Shown here in pieces: positions 32,966 to 40,993 of a DNA stretch of 64,000 nucleotides (the first letter of the stretch is position 1; every line of letters begins with the position of its first letter). The notes below the pieces were generated by a model that had not been told where the DNA came from, did not search any database, and worked only from the letters and a program-made list of their open reading frames with translations. The stretch is from positions 186,001 to 250,000 of the forward strand of contig NZ_BNEB01000003.1 of NCBI RefSeq assembly GCF_016860545.1, in the 5' to 3' direction. The translations under genes were made by a program, and so were the position numbers. Source of the stretch: Streptomyces asoensis. Lineage in GTDB: Bacteria > Actinomycetota > Actinomycetes > Streptomycetales > Streptomycetaceae.

Positions 32966-33892
32966 ATGACGTCGTTGTCACCTCAGTCATCAGTTTCCGG
33001 TGTTTCGCGTATCCGTGTCGGATCCGCTCCCGACAGCTGGGGCGTCTGGTTCCCGGACGATCCCGCCCAGGTCCCCTGGCAGCGCTTCCTCGACGAGGTC
33101 GCGCAGTCCGGCTACGAGTGGATCGAGCTCGGCCCCTACGGGTACCTGCCGACCGATCCCGTGCTCCTCACCGAGGAGACCTCCAGGCGCGGCCTGAAGG
33201 TGTCGGCGGGCACGGTCTTCACCGGCCTGCACCACGGCGAGGCCGTCTGGGAGAAGACCTGGGCGCATGTCGCGGACAACGCGGCGCTCGCCCAGGCGAT
33301 GGGCGCGAAGCACCTGGTCGTCATCCCGTCCTTCTGGCGGGACGACAAGACCGGCGAGGTACTGGAGCCGGACACCCTCACCCCCGAGCAGTGGCGCAAC
33401 CTCACCTCGCTGACCGAGCGGCTCGGCAAGGAGGTGCGGGAGCGGTACGGCCTCCAGATCGTCGTCCACCCGCACGCCGACACCCATGTCGACAGCGAGG
33501 AGAACGTCGTCCGCTTCCTGGACGGCACCGACTCCGACCTGGTCTCGCTGTGCCTGGACACCGGGCACTACGCCTACTGCGGCGGCGACAGCGTCAAGCT
33601 GATCGAGACCTACGGCGAGCGGATCGGGTACCTCCACCTCAAGCAGGTCGACCCGGAGATCCTGGCGGACGTGCGGGCCAACCAGGTGCCGTTCGGGCCG
33701 GCCGTCGCGCGGGGCGTCATGTGCGAGCCGCCGTCCGGCGTGCCCGCACTCGGACCCGTCCTGGAGGCCGCGCAGAAACTGGACGTCGATCTCTTCGCGA
33801 TCGTCGAGCAGGACATGTACCCGTGCGCGCCGGACGCCCCACTGCCCATCGCACAGCGGACGCGGGCGTTCCTCAGGTCGTGCGGGGCGTAG
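32966..33892 (+). CDS. IolE-like sugar isomerase/dehydratase (TIM barrel)
   Basis: The protein is 308 residues, a xylose-isomerase-like TIM barrel. It shows the family start RIRVGSAPDSWGVW, LPTDPVLL, VVHPHADTHVDSEENV, SLCLDTGHYAYCGGD, IGYLHLKQVDP and a final IVEQDMYP. Positions of these metal-site Glu/Asp/His residues match 2-keto-myo-inositol dehydratase (IolE) and relatives. It diverges from the iol operon with a shared control region, so a role in inosose dehydration or epimerisation is likely, but IolE versus IolH-type activity cannot be decided. iolG, iolE and a transporter are otherwise absent from the window. Confidence 0.85.
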   Translation: MTSLSPQSSVSGVSRIRVGSAPDSWGVWFPDDPAQVPWQRFLDEVAQSGYEWIELGPYGYLPTDPVLLTEETSRRGLKVSAGTVFTGLHHGEAVWEKTWAHVADNAALAQAMGAKHLVVIPSFWRDDKTGEVLEPDTLTPEQWRNLTSLTERLGKEVRERYGLQIVVHPHADTHVDSEENVVRFLDGTDSDLVSLCLDTGHYAYCGGDSVKLIETYGERIGYLHLKQVDPEILADVRANQVPFGPAVARGVMCEPPSGVPALGPVLEAAQKLDVDLFAIVEQDMYPCAPDAPLPIAQRTRAFLRSCGA

Positions 33893-34027
33893 CCGCGCCC
33901 ACCGGGGTACGAGGTCGCGTCCCGCGCGGGCCGCACGCGTGGGGCCGGTCGCGCCCCCGCGGCCGAGCCGCGCACCGATACGGCGCCCGCACCCCTTAAC
34001 GGCATCGCCCGCGCCGTAGCACCATGA

Positions 34028-34993
34028 GTGCCCATGGCTGGGAGTGCCGTACACGTCCGATCCGGTGAAGGGCCCGGCGGGTCCTGGGAGTTCGCCCTCG
34101 CCGCACCTCATCCGCGGCTGCGGCCCGGGGTGCTGGGCTACCGCGGGATCCGGGTCGCCATGAACCGGCCCCGGCGGCGGCTGGAGACGCCCATCGGCGC
34201 CTCGACGCTGCTGCTGGGCTTCGAGCAGCCGGTGCGGATCTCCCGGGCGGGGCGGCCCGCGGACACCCTGGTGTCCGTGTACTGCGGGCCCACGACCACG
34301 CCCGCCGTCGGGGAGCACGGCGGGCGGTTCTCGGGCGTGGAGGTGCTGATGGCGCCCTGGGCCGGGTTCGCCCTCTTCGGGACACCCCAGCACGAGCTCG
34401 CCAACCGGACCGTGGACCCGGACGCGCTGCCGCACGGCCGGTCCGCTCCGCTGCGTGAACTCGCCGCCGCGCTCGCCGCGTCACCGGGCTGGGCGCAGCG
34501 GTTCGCGCTGCTCGACGAGGTCCTCACGCACTGGTGGGAGACCGCGCCCCCCGGATCGCAGCGCGTGGTGCGGGCCTGGTCGCTGCTGGTCCGCACCGCC
34601 GGCGCGATACCGGTGCCCCGGCTGGCGGAGGAGGTCGGCTGGAGCGTACGTCAACTGGAGAGCCGGTTCCGGGAGCAGATCGGGCTCGGCCCCAAGGCGG
34701 CGGCCCGGGTGCTGCGGTTGCAGCGGGCCCGTCGGTTTCTCGCCGAGGGGCGCAGCGTCGCGGACACCGCGGCGCTCTGCGGCTTCTACGACCAGGCCCA
34801 TCTCAGCGGCGAGTTCAAGGCGATGACGGGATGCACACCGCGGGAGTTCACCCAGGCCAGGCGGCTCGCGGCGCAGGCGCACGGGGCGGCCGACCGGCTG
34901 CGCGGGGAGGCGACGAGCCTGGTGCTGCCGGCACGCCCGGACGATCGGTCCGGACCAGGTGCGCATTTTTCCAAGACCCGGCGCATTGGCTGA
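34028..34993 (+). CDS. AraC-family transcriptional regulator
   Basis: The protein is 321 residues. The N-terminal ~180 residues form a sensor domain of cupin-like character without a recognisable ligand motif. The C-terminal third has two helix-turn-helix units of the AraC family, with VPRLAEEVGWSVRQLESRFREQIGL and VADTAALCGFYDQAHLSGEFKAMTGCTPREFTQ, the second ending in the classic GFYDQAHL...F block. I use GTG 34028; ATG 34034 is a close alternative. Nothing nearby shows which genes it controls; no divergent partner is present. Confidence 0.85.
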   Translation: MPMAGSAVHVRSGEGPGGSWEFALAAPHPRLRPGVLGYRGIRVAMNRPRRRLETPIGASTLLLGFEQPVRISRAGRPADTLVSVYCGPTTTPAVGEHGGRFSGVEVLMAPWAGFALFGTPQHELANRTVDPDALPHGRSAPLRELAAALAASPGWAQRFALLDEVLTHWWETAPPGSQRVVRAWSLLVRTAGAIPVPRLAEEVGWSVRQLESRFREQIGLGPKAAARVLRLQRARRFLAEGRSVADTAALCGFYDQAHLSGEFKAMTGCTPREFTQARRLAAQAHGAADRLRGEATSLVLPARPDDRSGPGAHFSKTRRIG

Positions 34994-35394
34994 ATACAGG
35001 CTGGAGCTCTGCCGGTCGATCCGGTGATGTCCGGCCGGTCCTGGTGCTCCGGCCGGGCCGGCAGGGCGTTCCGGGGGATGGCGGGGAGCGGGGAACGGGC
35101 CGGGGCCGTCGCAGCGGACCCGGCCCGGCCCCTGCCCGAGACGGGGCCGCGCGCCGACGCACCCCTCCCCCGGGCCCCGCGTGCGCCTGTGCGTCACTCC
35201 TGTCACAAATGCCTCCTTCACGTCACACATGTCGCGCGTACGCGGGTCTTCCGTCACAGCCGGTCGACGGCCGATCGCGCCCGGTCACCGGCTGTCGTTC
35301 AGGGGGCACAGGCTTGGTGATCGCCAGCGCAGCGCCGGGTCCCCCCGGGCGGCCCCCCGGCCGCCGACCCCCGCGCGCGCAGGGAGGTGCACGC
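34994..35394 (+). promoter_or_regulatory. Intergenic region upstream of the small HTH gene with phased GTCAC repeats
   Basis: No gene is found in these ~400 bp. GTCAC occurs at 35193, 35202, 35222 and 35253; the two central copies extend to GTCACAnATG. Spacings of 9, 20 and 31 bp are near multiples of the helical turn, so all sites face one side. This suggests a multi-site operator for an unknown regulator, possibly the small HTH protein itself. Confidence 0.4.
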
Positions 35395-35595
35395 ATGACC
35401 GACCGAAGGCTCTGGTCCTACAAGGAGATCGCGGCGCACATCAAGGTGCAGCCGGACACCGTACGGTCGTACCGCAAACACGGACTGCTGCCCCCGCCCG
35501 ACCACGTCGAGAGCGGGAAACCCTTCTGGTACGCCGACACCGTGCGCGCCTGGGTCGCGTCCCGGCCGGGAAACCGGGGACGCGATCGGCACTGA
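35395..35595 (+). CDS. Very small helix-turn-helix (MerR/AlpA-like) protein
   Basis: The protein is 66 residues from ATG 35395, with AGGGAGG 7 nt upstream. It is little more than one winged-helix/excisionase-type DNA-binding motif: WSYKEIAAHIKVQPDTVRSYRKHGLLPPPDHVE with GKPFWYADTVRAWVASRPG. That is the AlpA/MerR N-terminal helix-turn-helix plus wing. No effector domain is present. Function is unknown; possible roles are transcription factor or adaptor. A hairpin follows its stop, ending the transcript before the acetyltransferase gene. Confidence 0.85.
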   Translation: MTDRRLWSYKEIAAHIKVQPDTVRSYRKHGLLPPPDHVESGKPFWYADTVRAWVASRPGNRGRDRH

Positions 35596-35631
35596 TCCTC
35601 GCCGCAGGAAGAAGTGGCGGGAAAAAACCGG

Positions 35632-35660
35632 CTGTGCCCCACCGGGCGGGTGGGGCACAG
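35632..35660 (+). terminator. Hairpin between small HTH gene and acetyltransferase
   Basis: There are 12-bp perfect arms, CTGTGCCCCACC (35632-35643) and its complement (35649-35660), with a 5-nt loop. The right arm ends at the first base of a possible GTG start for the next gene. Confidence 0.7.
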
Positions 35661-36232
35661 TGCTGCGGGTGAACTTCTCCGACAAACCCCTGCTCCGCGG
35701 CCCGAAGACCGTCCTGAGGCCCTTCACCGGGGCCGACGCCGACACCATGTGGGAGATCATCGGCGACCCCGAGGTCGTCCGCTTCACCTTCCCGGCCAAC
35801 AGCGACCTCACCCGGGAACGGGTGCGCTCCTGGTACGGCTCGCGCGCCGCGCAGCCCGACCGGCTGGACCTCGCCGTCACCGACCGCGCGACCGGCGAAC
35901 TCGTGGGCGAGGTCGTACTGAACGAGTGGGATCCCGCCGCCCGCAGTTGCAGCTTCCGCACGCTGATCGGCCCCCGGGGCCGCGGGCGCGGGCTGGGCAC
36001 CGAGGCGACCCGGCTGATCGTCGGCCACGGCTTCGAACGGCTGGGTCTGCACCGGGTGCAGCTGGAGCTGTACGGCGACAACGCGCGGGCCCGCCGTGTC
36101 TACGAGAAGGCCGGGTTCGTGGTCGAAGGGGTGCGGCGGGAAGCCGCGCTGCGCGACGGGGTGTGGGTGGACGAGGTGCTCATGGGGATCCTGGACCGGG
36201 AGTGGGCGGCGCTCACGCCCACGGACGGATGA
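35660..36232 (+). CDS. GNAT-family acetyltransferase (RimJ/RimL type)
   Basis: The protein is up to 190 residues (GTG 35660), or 187 from GTG 35669. The GNAT fold is seen in AVTDRATGELVGEVVLNEWD, GPRGRGRGLGTEATRLIVGHGFERLGLHRVQLELY, with the acetyl-CoA loop RGRGLGT, and NARARRVYEKAGFVVEGVRREAALRDG. This is the ribosomal-protein alanine acetyltransferase-like subgroup, but substrates of such proteins are diverse. No Shine-Dalgarno can be placed before either start because the hairpin occupies that position. It ends overlapping 20 bp with the convergent alcohol dehydrogenase gene. Confidence 0.85.
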   Translation: MLRVNFSDKPLLRGPKTVLRPFTGADADTMWEIIGDPEVVRFTFPANSDLTRERVRSWYGSRAAQPDRLDLAVTDRATGELVGEVVLNEWDPAARSCSFRTLIGPRGRGRGLGTEATRLIVGHGFERLGLHRVQLELYGDNARARRVYEKAGFVVEGVRREAALRDGVWVDEVLMGILDREWAALTPTDG

Positions 36233-37256
36233 CCGTCACCCCCGCGCCGGGCGCCGTGCCGAGGGCGGCCAGGGCGGCCGGGGCCTCGTCCAGGGTGATC
36301 GTCGACGTGACCAGCAGGTCGGGACGCAGCATCCCGGTCCGGACCAGCTCCAGCATCTGCGGGTAGGCGTGGGCGGCCATGCCGTGGCTGCCCAGGATCT
36401 CCAGTTCCAGGGCGATGGCGCGGCCCAGCGGGACGGGTGTCGTGCCGTCCGCCGAGGGGAGCAGGCCGACCTGGACGTGACGTCCGCGGCGGCGCAGGCC
36501 GTTCACCGAGGCCGCGCAGGTGGCGGGGGAGCCGAGCGCGTCGAGGGAGAGGTGGGCGCCGCCCCCGGTCAGCTCACGGACCGCCGCCGCGGTGTCCGGC
36601 GCCTCGCGGGCGTCGACGCACGCCGCCGCACCGAAGCGGCGGGCCAGGTCCAGGGCCGCCGGTGAGACGTCCACCGCCACCACCCGGGCCCCGCTCGCCG
36701 CCGCGATCATCACCGCCGAGAGGCCCACGCCTCCGCAGCCGTGCACCGCCACCCACTCCCCCGCCGCGACCCGGCCCTGCCGCACCACCGCCCGGAACGC
36801 GGTGGCGAACCGGCAGCCGAGGGCGGCCGCGGTGGCGTACGACAGGTCGTCGGGGAGCGCGACCAGGTTGACGTCGGCGTGGTCCAGGGCCACGTACTGG
36901 GCGAAGGAGCCCCAGTGCGTGAAGCCGGGCTGGGTCTGCCGCTCGCACACCTGGTGGTCGCCCGCCGCGCAGGACGGGCAGCTGCCGCAGCCGCACACGA
37001 AGGGGACGGTGACCCGGTCGCCCGCCCGCCACCCGGTCACCCGGCTCCCGGCGCTCTCCACCACGCCGGCGAGTTCATGCCCGGGCACGTGCGGCAGGGT
37101 GATGTCCGGGTCGTGGCCCATCCAGCCGTGCCAGTCGCTGCGGCACAGGCCGGTGGCCTCGACCCGTACGACCACCTGGTGGGCGGCGGGTCGCGGATCG
37201 GGCAGCTCCCGCACCTCGGCCGGTTCCCCGTACCGCTCGAACACCACAGCCCGCAT
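36213..37256 (-). CDS. Zinc-dependent medium-chain alcohol dehydrogenase
   Basis: The protein is 347 residues of the MDR superfamily. Zinc ligands are visible: Cys in GLCRSDWHGW, His in GHELAGVVE, and the structural zinc cysteines in VCGCGSCPSCAAGDHQVC. The NAD(P)-binding motif is VAVHGCGGVGLSAVMIA. It oxidises an alcohol or polyol; the substrate is unknown. It converges with the acetyltransferase gene (20-bp overlap) and lies downstream of the MMPL transporter gene on the same strand, with a 96-bp gap. Confidence 0.9.
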   Translation of the reverse strand: MRAVVFERYGEPAEVRELPDPRPAAHQVVVRVEATGLCRSDWHGWMGHDPDITLPHVPGHELAGVVESAGSRVTGWRAGDRVTVPFVCGCGSCPSCAAGDHQVCERQTQPGFTHWGSFAQYVALDHADVNLVALPDDLSYATAAALGCRFATAFRAVVRQGRVAAGEWVAVHGCGGVGLSAVMIAAASGARVVAVDVSPAALDLARRFGAAACVDAREAPDTAAAVRELTGGGAHLSLDALGSPATCAASVNGLRRRGRHVQVGLLPSADGTTPVPLGRAIALELEILGSHGMAAHAYPQMLELVRTGMLRPDLLVTSTITLDEAPAALAALGTAPGAGVTVIRPWA

Positions 37257-37352
37257 GTGCCTTCGCCCTCGCCTTCGCCCTGTGCCCCCGCGGTCCCCCG
37301 GTGACCCGCGGGCCCGTGCCCGCCCCGTGTCCGCGGTCGGACCGGGTGCACG

Positions 37353-39617
37353 CTAATGATGCGCGTCGGCCGTGTCCCGCTCGCGCCCGGCGGGGCCGGA
37401 CGGGGCCTCCGCGTCCGGCGCGGGCCGTGCGGCCCCGCCCTCGCCCTCGCTCAGCCCGAACCTCCGGTGGAACGCGCGCAGGGGCGCCGGCGCCCACCAG
37501 GTGGCCCGGCCCGTGAGCCGCATGACGGCCGGGACCAGGAGGCTGCGGACCACCATCGCGTCCATGAGAACCGCCAGGGCGATGCCCAGACCGAGCATCT
37601 TGGTGTTGGTGACCCGCGAGGTGCCGATCGCGACCATGACCACCGCCAGGATGACCGCCGCCGCCGTGATCAGCCCGCCCGTGCGGCGCAGGCCGAGGGC
37701 GACCGCCCCCGCGTGGTCGCCCGTGCGGTCGTACTCCTCCTTGATGCGGGAGAGCAGGAACACTCCGTAGTCCATCGAGAGGCCGAAGGCCACGCAGAAC
37801 ATCAGGACGGGGAGGGTGGTCTCGATGGATCCGGGGCTGGTGAAGCCGAGCAGGCCGGAGAGGTGGCCGTCCTGGAAGACCCACACCACGGCGCCGAACA
37901 TCGCCGTCAGGCTGAGCGCGTTGAGCAGGACCGCCTGGAGCGGTATCAGCACACTGCCGGTCAGGAGGAAGACCAGGAGCAGGGTGACGACCGCGATGAA
38001 GGCCGCCGCCCAGGGCAGCCGGGCACCGATCGCGTGCTTGGAGTCGACCAGGACGGCCGCCGTGCCCGTCACCTTCGTCCCGAACGGGGCGGCGGTGGCG
38101 CGCAGGTCGCGCACCAGGCGCTGGGCCTCCTCGTCGACGGCCTCGCCCTTGGGCAGCACCGTGAAGTACGCCGTGTCGCCCTTCACGAGCGGGCCGTCGA
38201 CCCGGGCGACCTCGGGCAGCGCCGCCACGCGCTCCTTGTAGGCGGTGTACTGGGCCGGGGTCGCCCTGCCCTCGGCGAGGACCTCCAGGCCACCGCCGGG
38301 GCTGCCCGGAAAGCCGTCCCTGATGTGCTGCTGCACCACGTGGGACTCGGCCGAGGAGGGCAGCTGGCGGTCGTCGGCCGTGCCGAACTTCACGCCGAGG
38401 AAGGGCACCCCGAGCAGGACGAGGACGGCCGTGGTGGCCAGAGCGAAGAACGGGGCCCGGCGCATGACCAGGTCCGCCGTGCGGCCCCAGAGCCTGCCGT
38501 CCCCCTCGGCGCCCTCCCCGCCCCGGGCCGCGGCGGTCCGCCCCCTGCGCAGCAGCCGGCGCAGGTCCAGGGAGTTGACGCGCTCGCCCAGCAGGATCAG
38601 CGCGGCGGGGAGCAGGATCAGCGCGGCCGCGGCGGCCAGCAGGACCACGGCCATGCCGGCGTAGGCGAAGGAGCGCAGGAAGTACTGCGGGAAGAGGAGC
38701 ATCGCCGCCAGGGACACGGCGACGGTGAGCGCGGAGAACAGGACCGTACGGCCGGCCGTGCGCAGGGTGGTGCCGATGGCGGCCGCGGGGTCGGCGCCGG
38801 TGGCGAGCTCCTCCCGGAAGCGGCGGACGATGAACAGGGCGTAGTCGATGGCGAGGCCGAGGCCCAGGGCCGTGGTGAGGTTCATCGCGAAGATGGAGAC
38901 GTCGGTGAAGCGGGTGAGGCCGCTGAGGACCGCGTTGGTGCCGAGGATCGCGACGATGCCGATGCCGAGCGGCAGCAGCGCGGCGACGGCGCTGCCGAAC
39001 ACCATCACCAGCAGCACCAGTGTGATCGGCAGGGCGATCACCTCGGCGCGCGTCAGGTCCTCCTGGATGACGGTCTGCATCTCGTGGCGCACGGCGACGC
39101 CGCCGCCGATGCTCACCTCCACCGGCCCGTGCGTGCCGCGCAGGGCGGGGGCGATGCGGTCGAGCGTCTCGCCCATCGTCTTCTCGTCGCCGGTGATGCG
39201 GGCGGCTATCAGCGCCTCGTGGCCGTCCTTCGCGCGCAGCGAGGAGGACGTGCCGGACGCCTTCGCCTGCCAGTAGGAGCCGACGCCCACGACGCCCTTC
39301 TCGGCGGCCAGACGCGCGGTGAGGCGGTTCGCCTCGGCGGTCACGGCCGGGTCGTCGACCGAGGCGTCGCCCGCGTCGAGCAGGAGCAGGAGGTTGGGCT
39401 GCGAGCCGGGGAACTCCCGCTCCAGGGCCTTGGTCGCGTACGTGGACTGCGCGGCGGGGTCCTCCCAGCCGCCGCTGCCGAGCCGCTCGGCGACCCCGCT
39501 GCCGGCGAGCACCGCGAGCACGGTCAGCACCAGGGCCGCGAGCAGCGACAACCCGGGCCGGGCGGTCACGAAGCGGGTCCAGCCGCCGGGGCGGGGTGGG
39601 CTGTTGACTTCGGTCAT
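37353..39617 (-). CDS. MMPL-family RND exporter
   Basis: The protein is 754 residues with two repeated halves, each containing one membrane segment, a large extracytoplasmic domain and a five-helix bundle. Characteristic sequences are PGLSLLAALVLTVLAVLAGSGVAERLGSGG at the start, IDYALFIVRRFREELATG and DYGVFLLSRIKEEYDRTGDH in the helix bundles (the Asp-Tyr proton-relay position), and an Arg-rich cytoplasmic loop. MMPL proteins export lipids or small molecules with proton coupling. A TetR repressor gene is transcribed divergently across an operator region, so expression is probably induced by a ligand. Confidence 0.92.
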   Translation of the reverse strand: MTEVNSPPRPGGWTRFVTARPGLSLLAALVLTVLAVLAGSGVAERLGSGGWEDPAAQSTYATKALEREFPGSQPNLLLLLDAGDASVDDPAVTAEANRLTARLAAEKGVVGVGSYWQAKASGTSSSLRAKDGHEALIAARITGDEKTMGETLDRIAPALRGTHGPVEVSIGGGVAVRHEMQTVIQEDLTRAEVIALPITLVLLVMVFGSAVAALLPLGIGIVAILGTNAVLSGLTRFTDVSIFAMNLTTALGLGLAIDYALFIVRRFREELATGADPAAAIGTTLRTAGRTVLFSALTVAVSLAAMLLFPQYFLRSFAYAGMAVVLLAAAAALILLPAALILLGERVNSLDLRRLLRRGRTAAARGGEGAEGDGRLWGRTADLVMRRAPFFALATTAVLVLLGVPFLGVKFGTADDRQLPSSAESHVVQQHIRDGFPGSPGGGLEVLAEGRATPAQYTAYKERVAALPEVARVDGPLVKGDTAYFTVLPKGEAVDEEAQRLVRDLRATAAPFGTKVTGTAAVLVDSKHAIGARLPWAAAFIAVVTLLLVFLLTGSVLIPLQAVLLNALSLTAMFGAVVWVFQDGHLSGLLGFTSPGSIETTLPVLMFCVAFGLSMDYGVFLLSRIKEEYDRTGDHAGAVALGLRRTGGLITAAAVILAVVMVAIGTSRVTNTKMLGLGIALAVLMDAMVVRSLLVPAVMRLTGRATWWAPAPLRAFHRRFGLSEGEGGAARPAPDAEAPSGPAGRERDTADAHH

Positions 39618-39681
39618 CGTGCGGTGTCCCCTTCACCCTGCAAGCAGTCGTGAAAACCGTAAAATGGAAAACACGAGACAG

Positions 39682-39722
39682 CGCTCGCATTTGTGATCTC
39701 CAGAATGCGAGCGACCACTCGC
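39682..39722. promoter_or_regulatory. Inverted-repeat operator region between MMPL and TetR genes
   Basis: There is a 10-bp perfect inverted repeat CGCTCGCATT (39682-39691) and AATGCGAGCG (39704-39713). An overlapping one, GCGAG (39707-39711) and CTCGC (39718-39722), also follows. A degenerate direct repeat (CGCTCGCATTTGTGAT and CACTCGCGTTTGTCAA) is seen too. This is the expected binding-site form for the adjacent TetR repressor. Confidence 0.75.
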
Positions 39723-39759
39723 GTTTGTCAATCGTGTTCGGGAAAGCTGGGGACAACCG

Positions 39760-40431
39760 GTGGCCGAGAGCCAGGAGAAGGAACAGCCGCGGCGCCGCCA
39801 GGCGCGCGGCGAGCGGCGCATCGCACAGCTCCTCCAAGCGGCGGCCAGCGTCTTCTGCACGACCGGCTACACCGCCGCCAGCACCAACGCCATCGCCCGC
39901 GAGGCGGGCGTCTCCCCGGGGACGCTCTACCAGTTCTTCCCGAACAAGGAAGCGATCGCGATCGAGCTGGGCGACCGGCTGATGCACGAGATGCGCGACA
40001 CCTACGGCGAGGCGCTCGCGCCGGTCGACCCCGCGACCCCGCTGGAGGAGGCCGTCGGCGCGGCCGTGGACCGGTTCATCGCCTTCAACTGCGACCACCC
40101 GGTGTTCTTCGCGCTGATGCACGGGCCCGACATCCCCGGCCACATCGCCGAGGAGCACGACGCGCTGCACGCCACGCTGCTCGCCCGCATCGAGGGCCTG
40201 CTCTCCTCCCTGCTGCCGGACGCGCCCCCCGCCGACCTCTCCCGCACCGCCCACATGTGCCTGGGCCTGTACAAGGCCGGCCTGGAACTGGTCCTGGGGC
40301 ACGACGGCGCCGAGCGGGACGCCTACGTGCGGGAGCTGAAGAACGTACTGATCCGCTACCTCGAACCGCTGGTGGGCGACCGGCTGGGCGCCCCGCAGGA
40401 CAGCGGCGCCGGAGCCTGCGCAGCCTCGTAG
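39760..40431 (+). CDS. TetR-family transcriptional repressor
   Basis: The protein is 223 residues from GTG 39760. The N-terminal helix-turn-helix is RIAQLLQAAASVFCTTGYTAASTNAIAREAGVSPGTLYQFFPNKEAIAIEL, matching the TetR consensus including GTLYQFFPNKE. The remaining ~160 residues are the helical ligand-binding and dimer domain, which is not conserved enough to name a ligand. It is divergent from the MMPL exporter gene and flanks its operator, so it most likely represses both that gene and itself. Confidence 0.92.
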   Translation: MAESQEKEQPRRRQARGERRIAQLLQAAASVFCTTGYTAASTNAIAREAGVSPGTLYQFFPNKEAIAIELGDRLMHEMRDTYGEALAPVDPATPLEEAVGAAVDRFIAFNCDHPVFFALMHGPDIPGHIAEEHDALHATLLARIEGLLSSLLPDAPPADLSRTAHMCLGLYKAGLELVLGHDGAERDAYVRELKNVLIRYLEPLVGDRLGAPQDSGAGACAAS

Positions 40432-40537
40432 CCCGGGGTGCCCGCCCCTTCGGCCGGTCCGCCGCACGTCGGCCGCCGGCCGGCCGCCGCACGCCCGGAG
40501 AACCGCCGCACGGCCGCCCGCCCGGCGGGCCGCTTCC

Positions 40538-40565
40538 TTGGTTTCATACCCCCTAGGGGTATAGT
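40538..40565 (+). promoter_or_regulatory. copZ-copA promoter with CsoR-type operator
   Basis: The near-palindrome ATACCCCCTAGGGGTAT (40546-40562), arms ATACCCC and GGGGTAT, is the form of CsoR operators. A -10-like TATAGT (40560-40565) overlaps it and TTGGTT (40538-40543) lies 16 bp upstream. Binding of CsoR, released by Cu(I), would block RNA polymerase. No csoR gene lies in the window. Confidence 0.8.
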
Positions 40566-40631
40566 GTGGGTGCACGGGGGAGGCCTCTCGCGGCCCCCAC
40601 CCGCCCCACCTGCCTCCACGAGGAGAACGAC

Positions 40632-40871
40632 ATGACCGCTCGAACCGACACCCCGGGCTCCGTCACCACCGTCTACAAGGTGAGCGGCATGAGCTGCGGT
40701 CACTGCGAAGGCGCCGTCTCCGGCGAACTCTCCGAACTCTCCGGCGTCACCTCCGTGAAGGCCGTCGCCTCGACCGGCGAGGTCACGGTCGTCTCCGCTT
40801 CCGCACTCGACGAGGAGGCCGTGCGCGCCGCCGTCGACGAGGCCGGCTTCGAACTCGTCGGCCGCGCCTGA
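40632..40871 (+). CDS. copZ: Copper chaperone (HMA domain)
   Basis: The protein is 79 residues, a single heavy-metal-associated domain. It has YKVSGMSCGHCEGAVSGEL with the Cu(I)-binding CxxC (Cys-Gly-His-Cys) and the rest of the beta-alpha-beta fold, GVTSVKAVASTGEVTVVSAS. CopZ carries Cu(I) to the P-type ATPase CopA, encoded 122 bp downstream. The start at ATG 40632 is preceded by AGGAGAACG. It is first of the pair under the CsoR-type site. Confidence 0.93.
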   Translation: MTARTDTPGSVTTVYKVSGMSCGHCEGAVSGELSELSGVTSVKAVASTGEVTVVSASALDEEAVRAAVDEAGFELVGRA

Positions 40872-40993
40872 GGCACCCGCCCGACGGGCCGCGCGCCCGT
40901 CACCTCCCCTCGACACCCCTCCTCCACCACCGGGCCGTGCCGACCAGCTGATACTGGTTCCGTACGGCCCGGTCAGCTTCCTGGAGCACGGAC

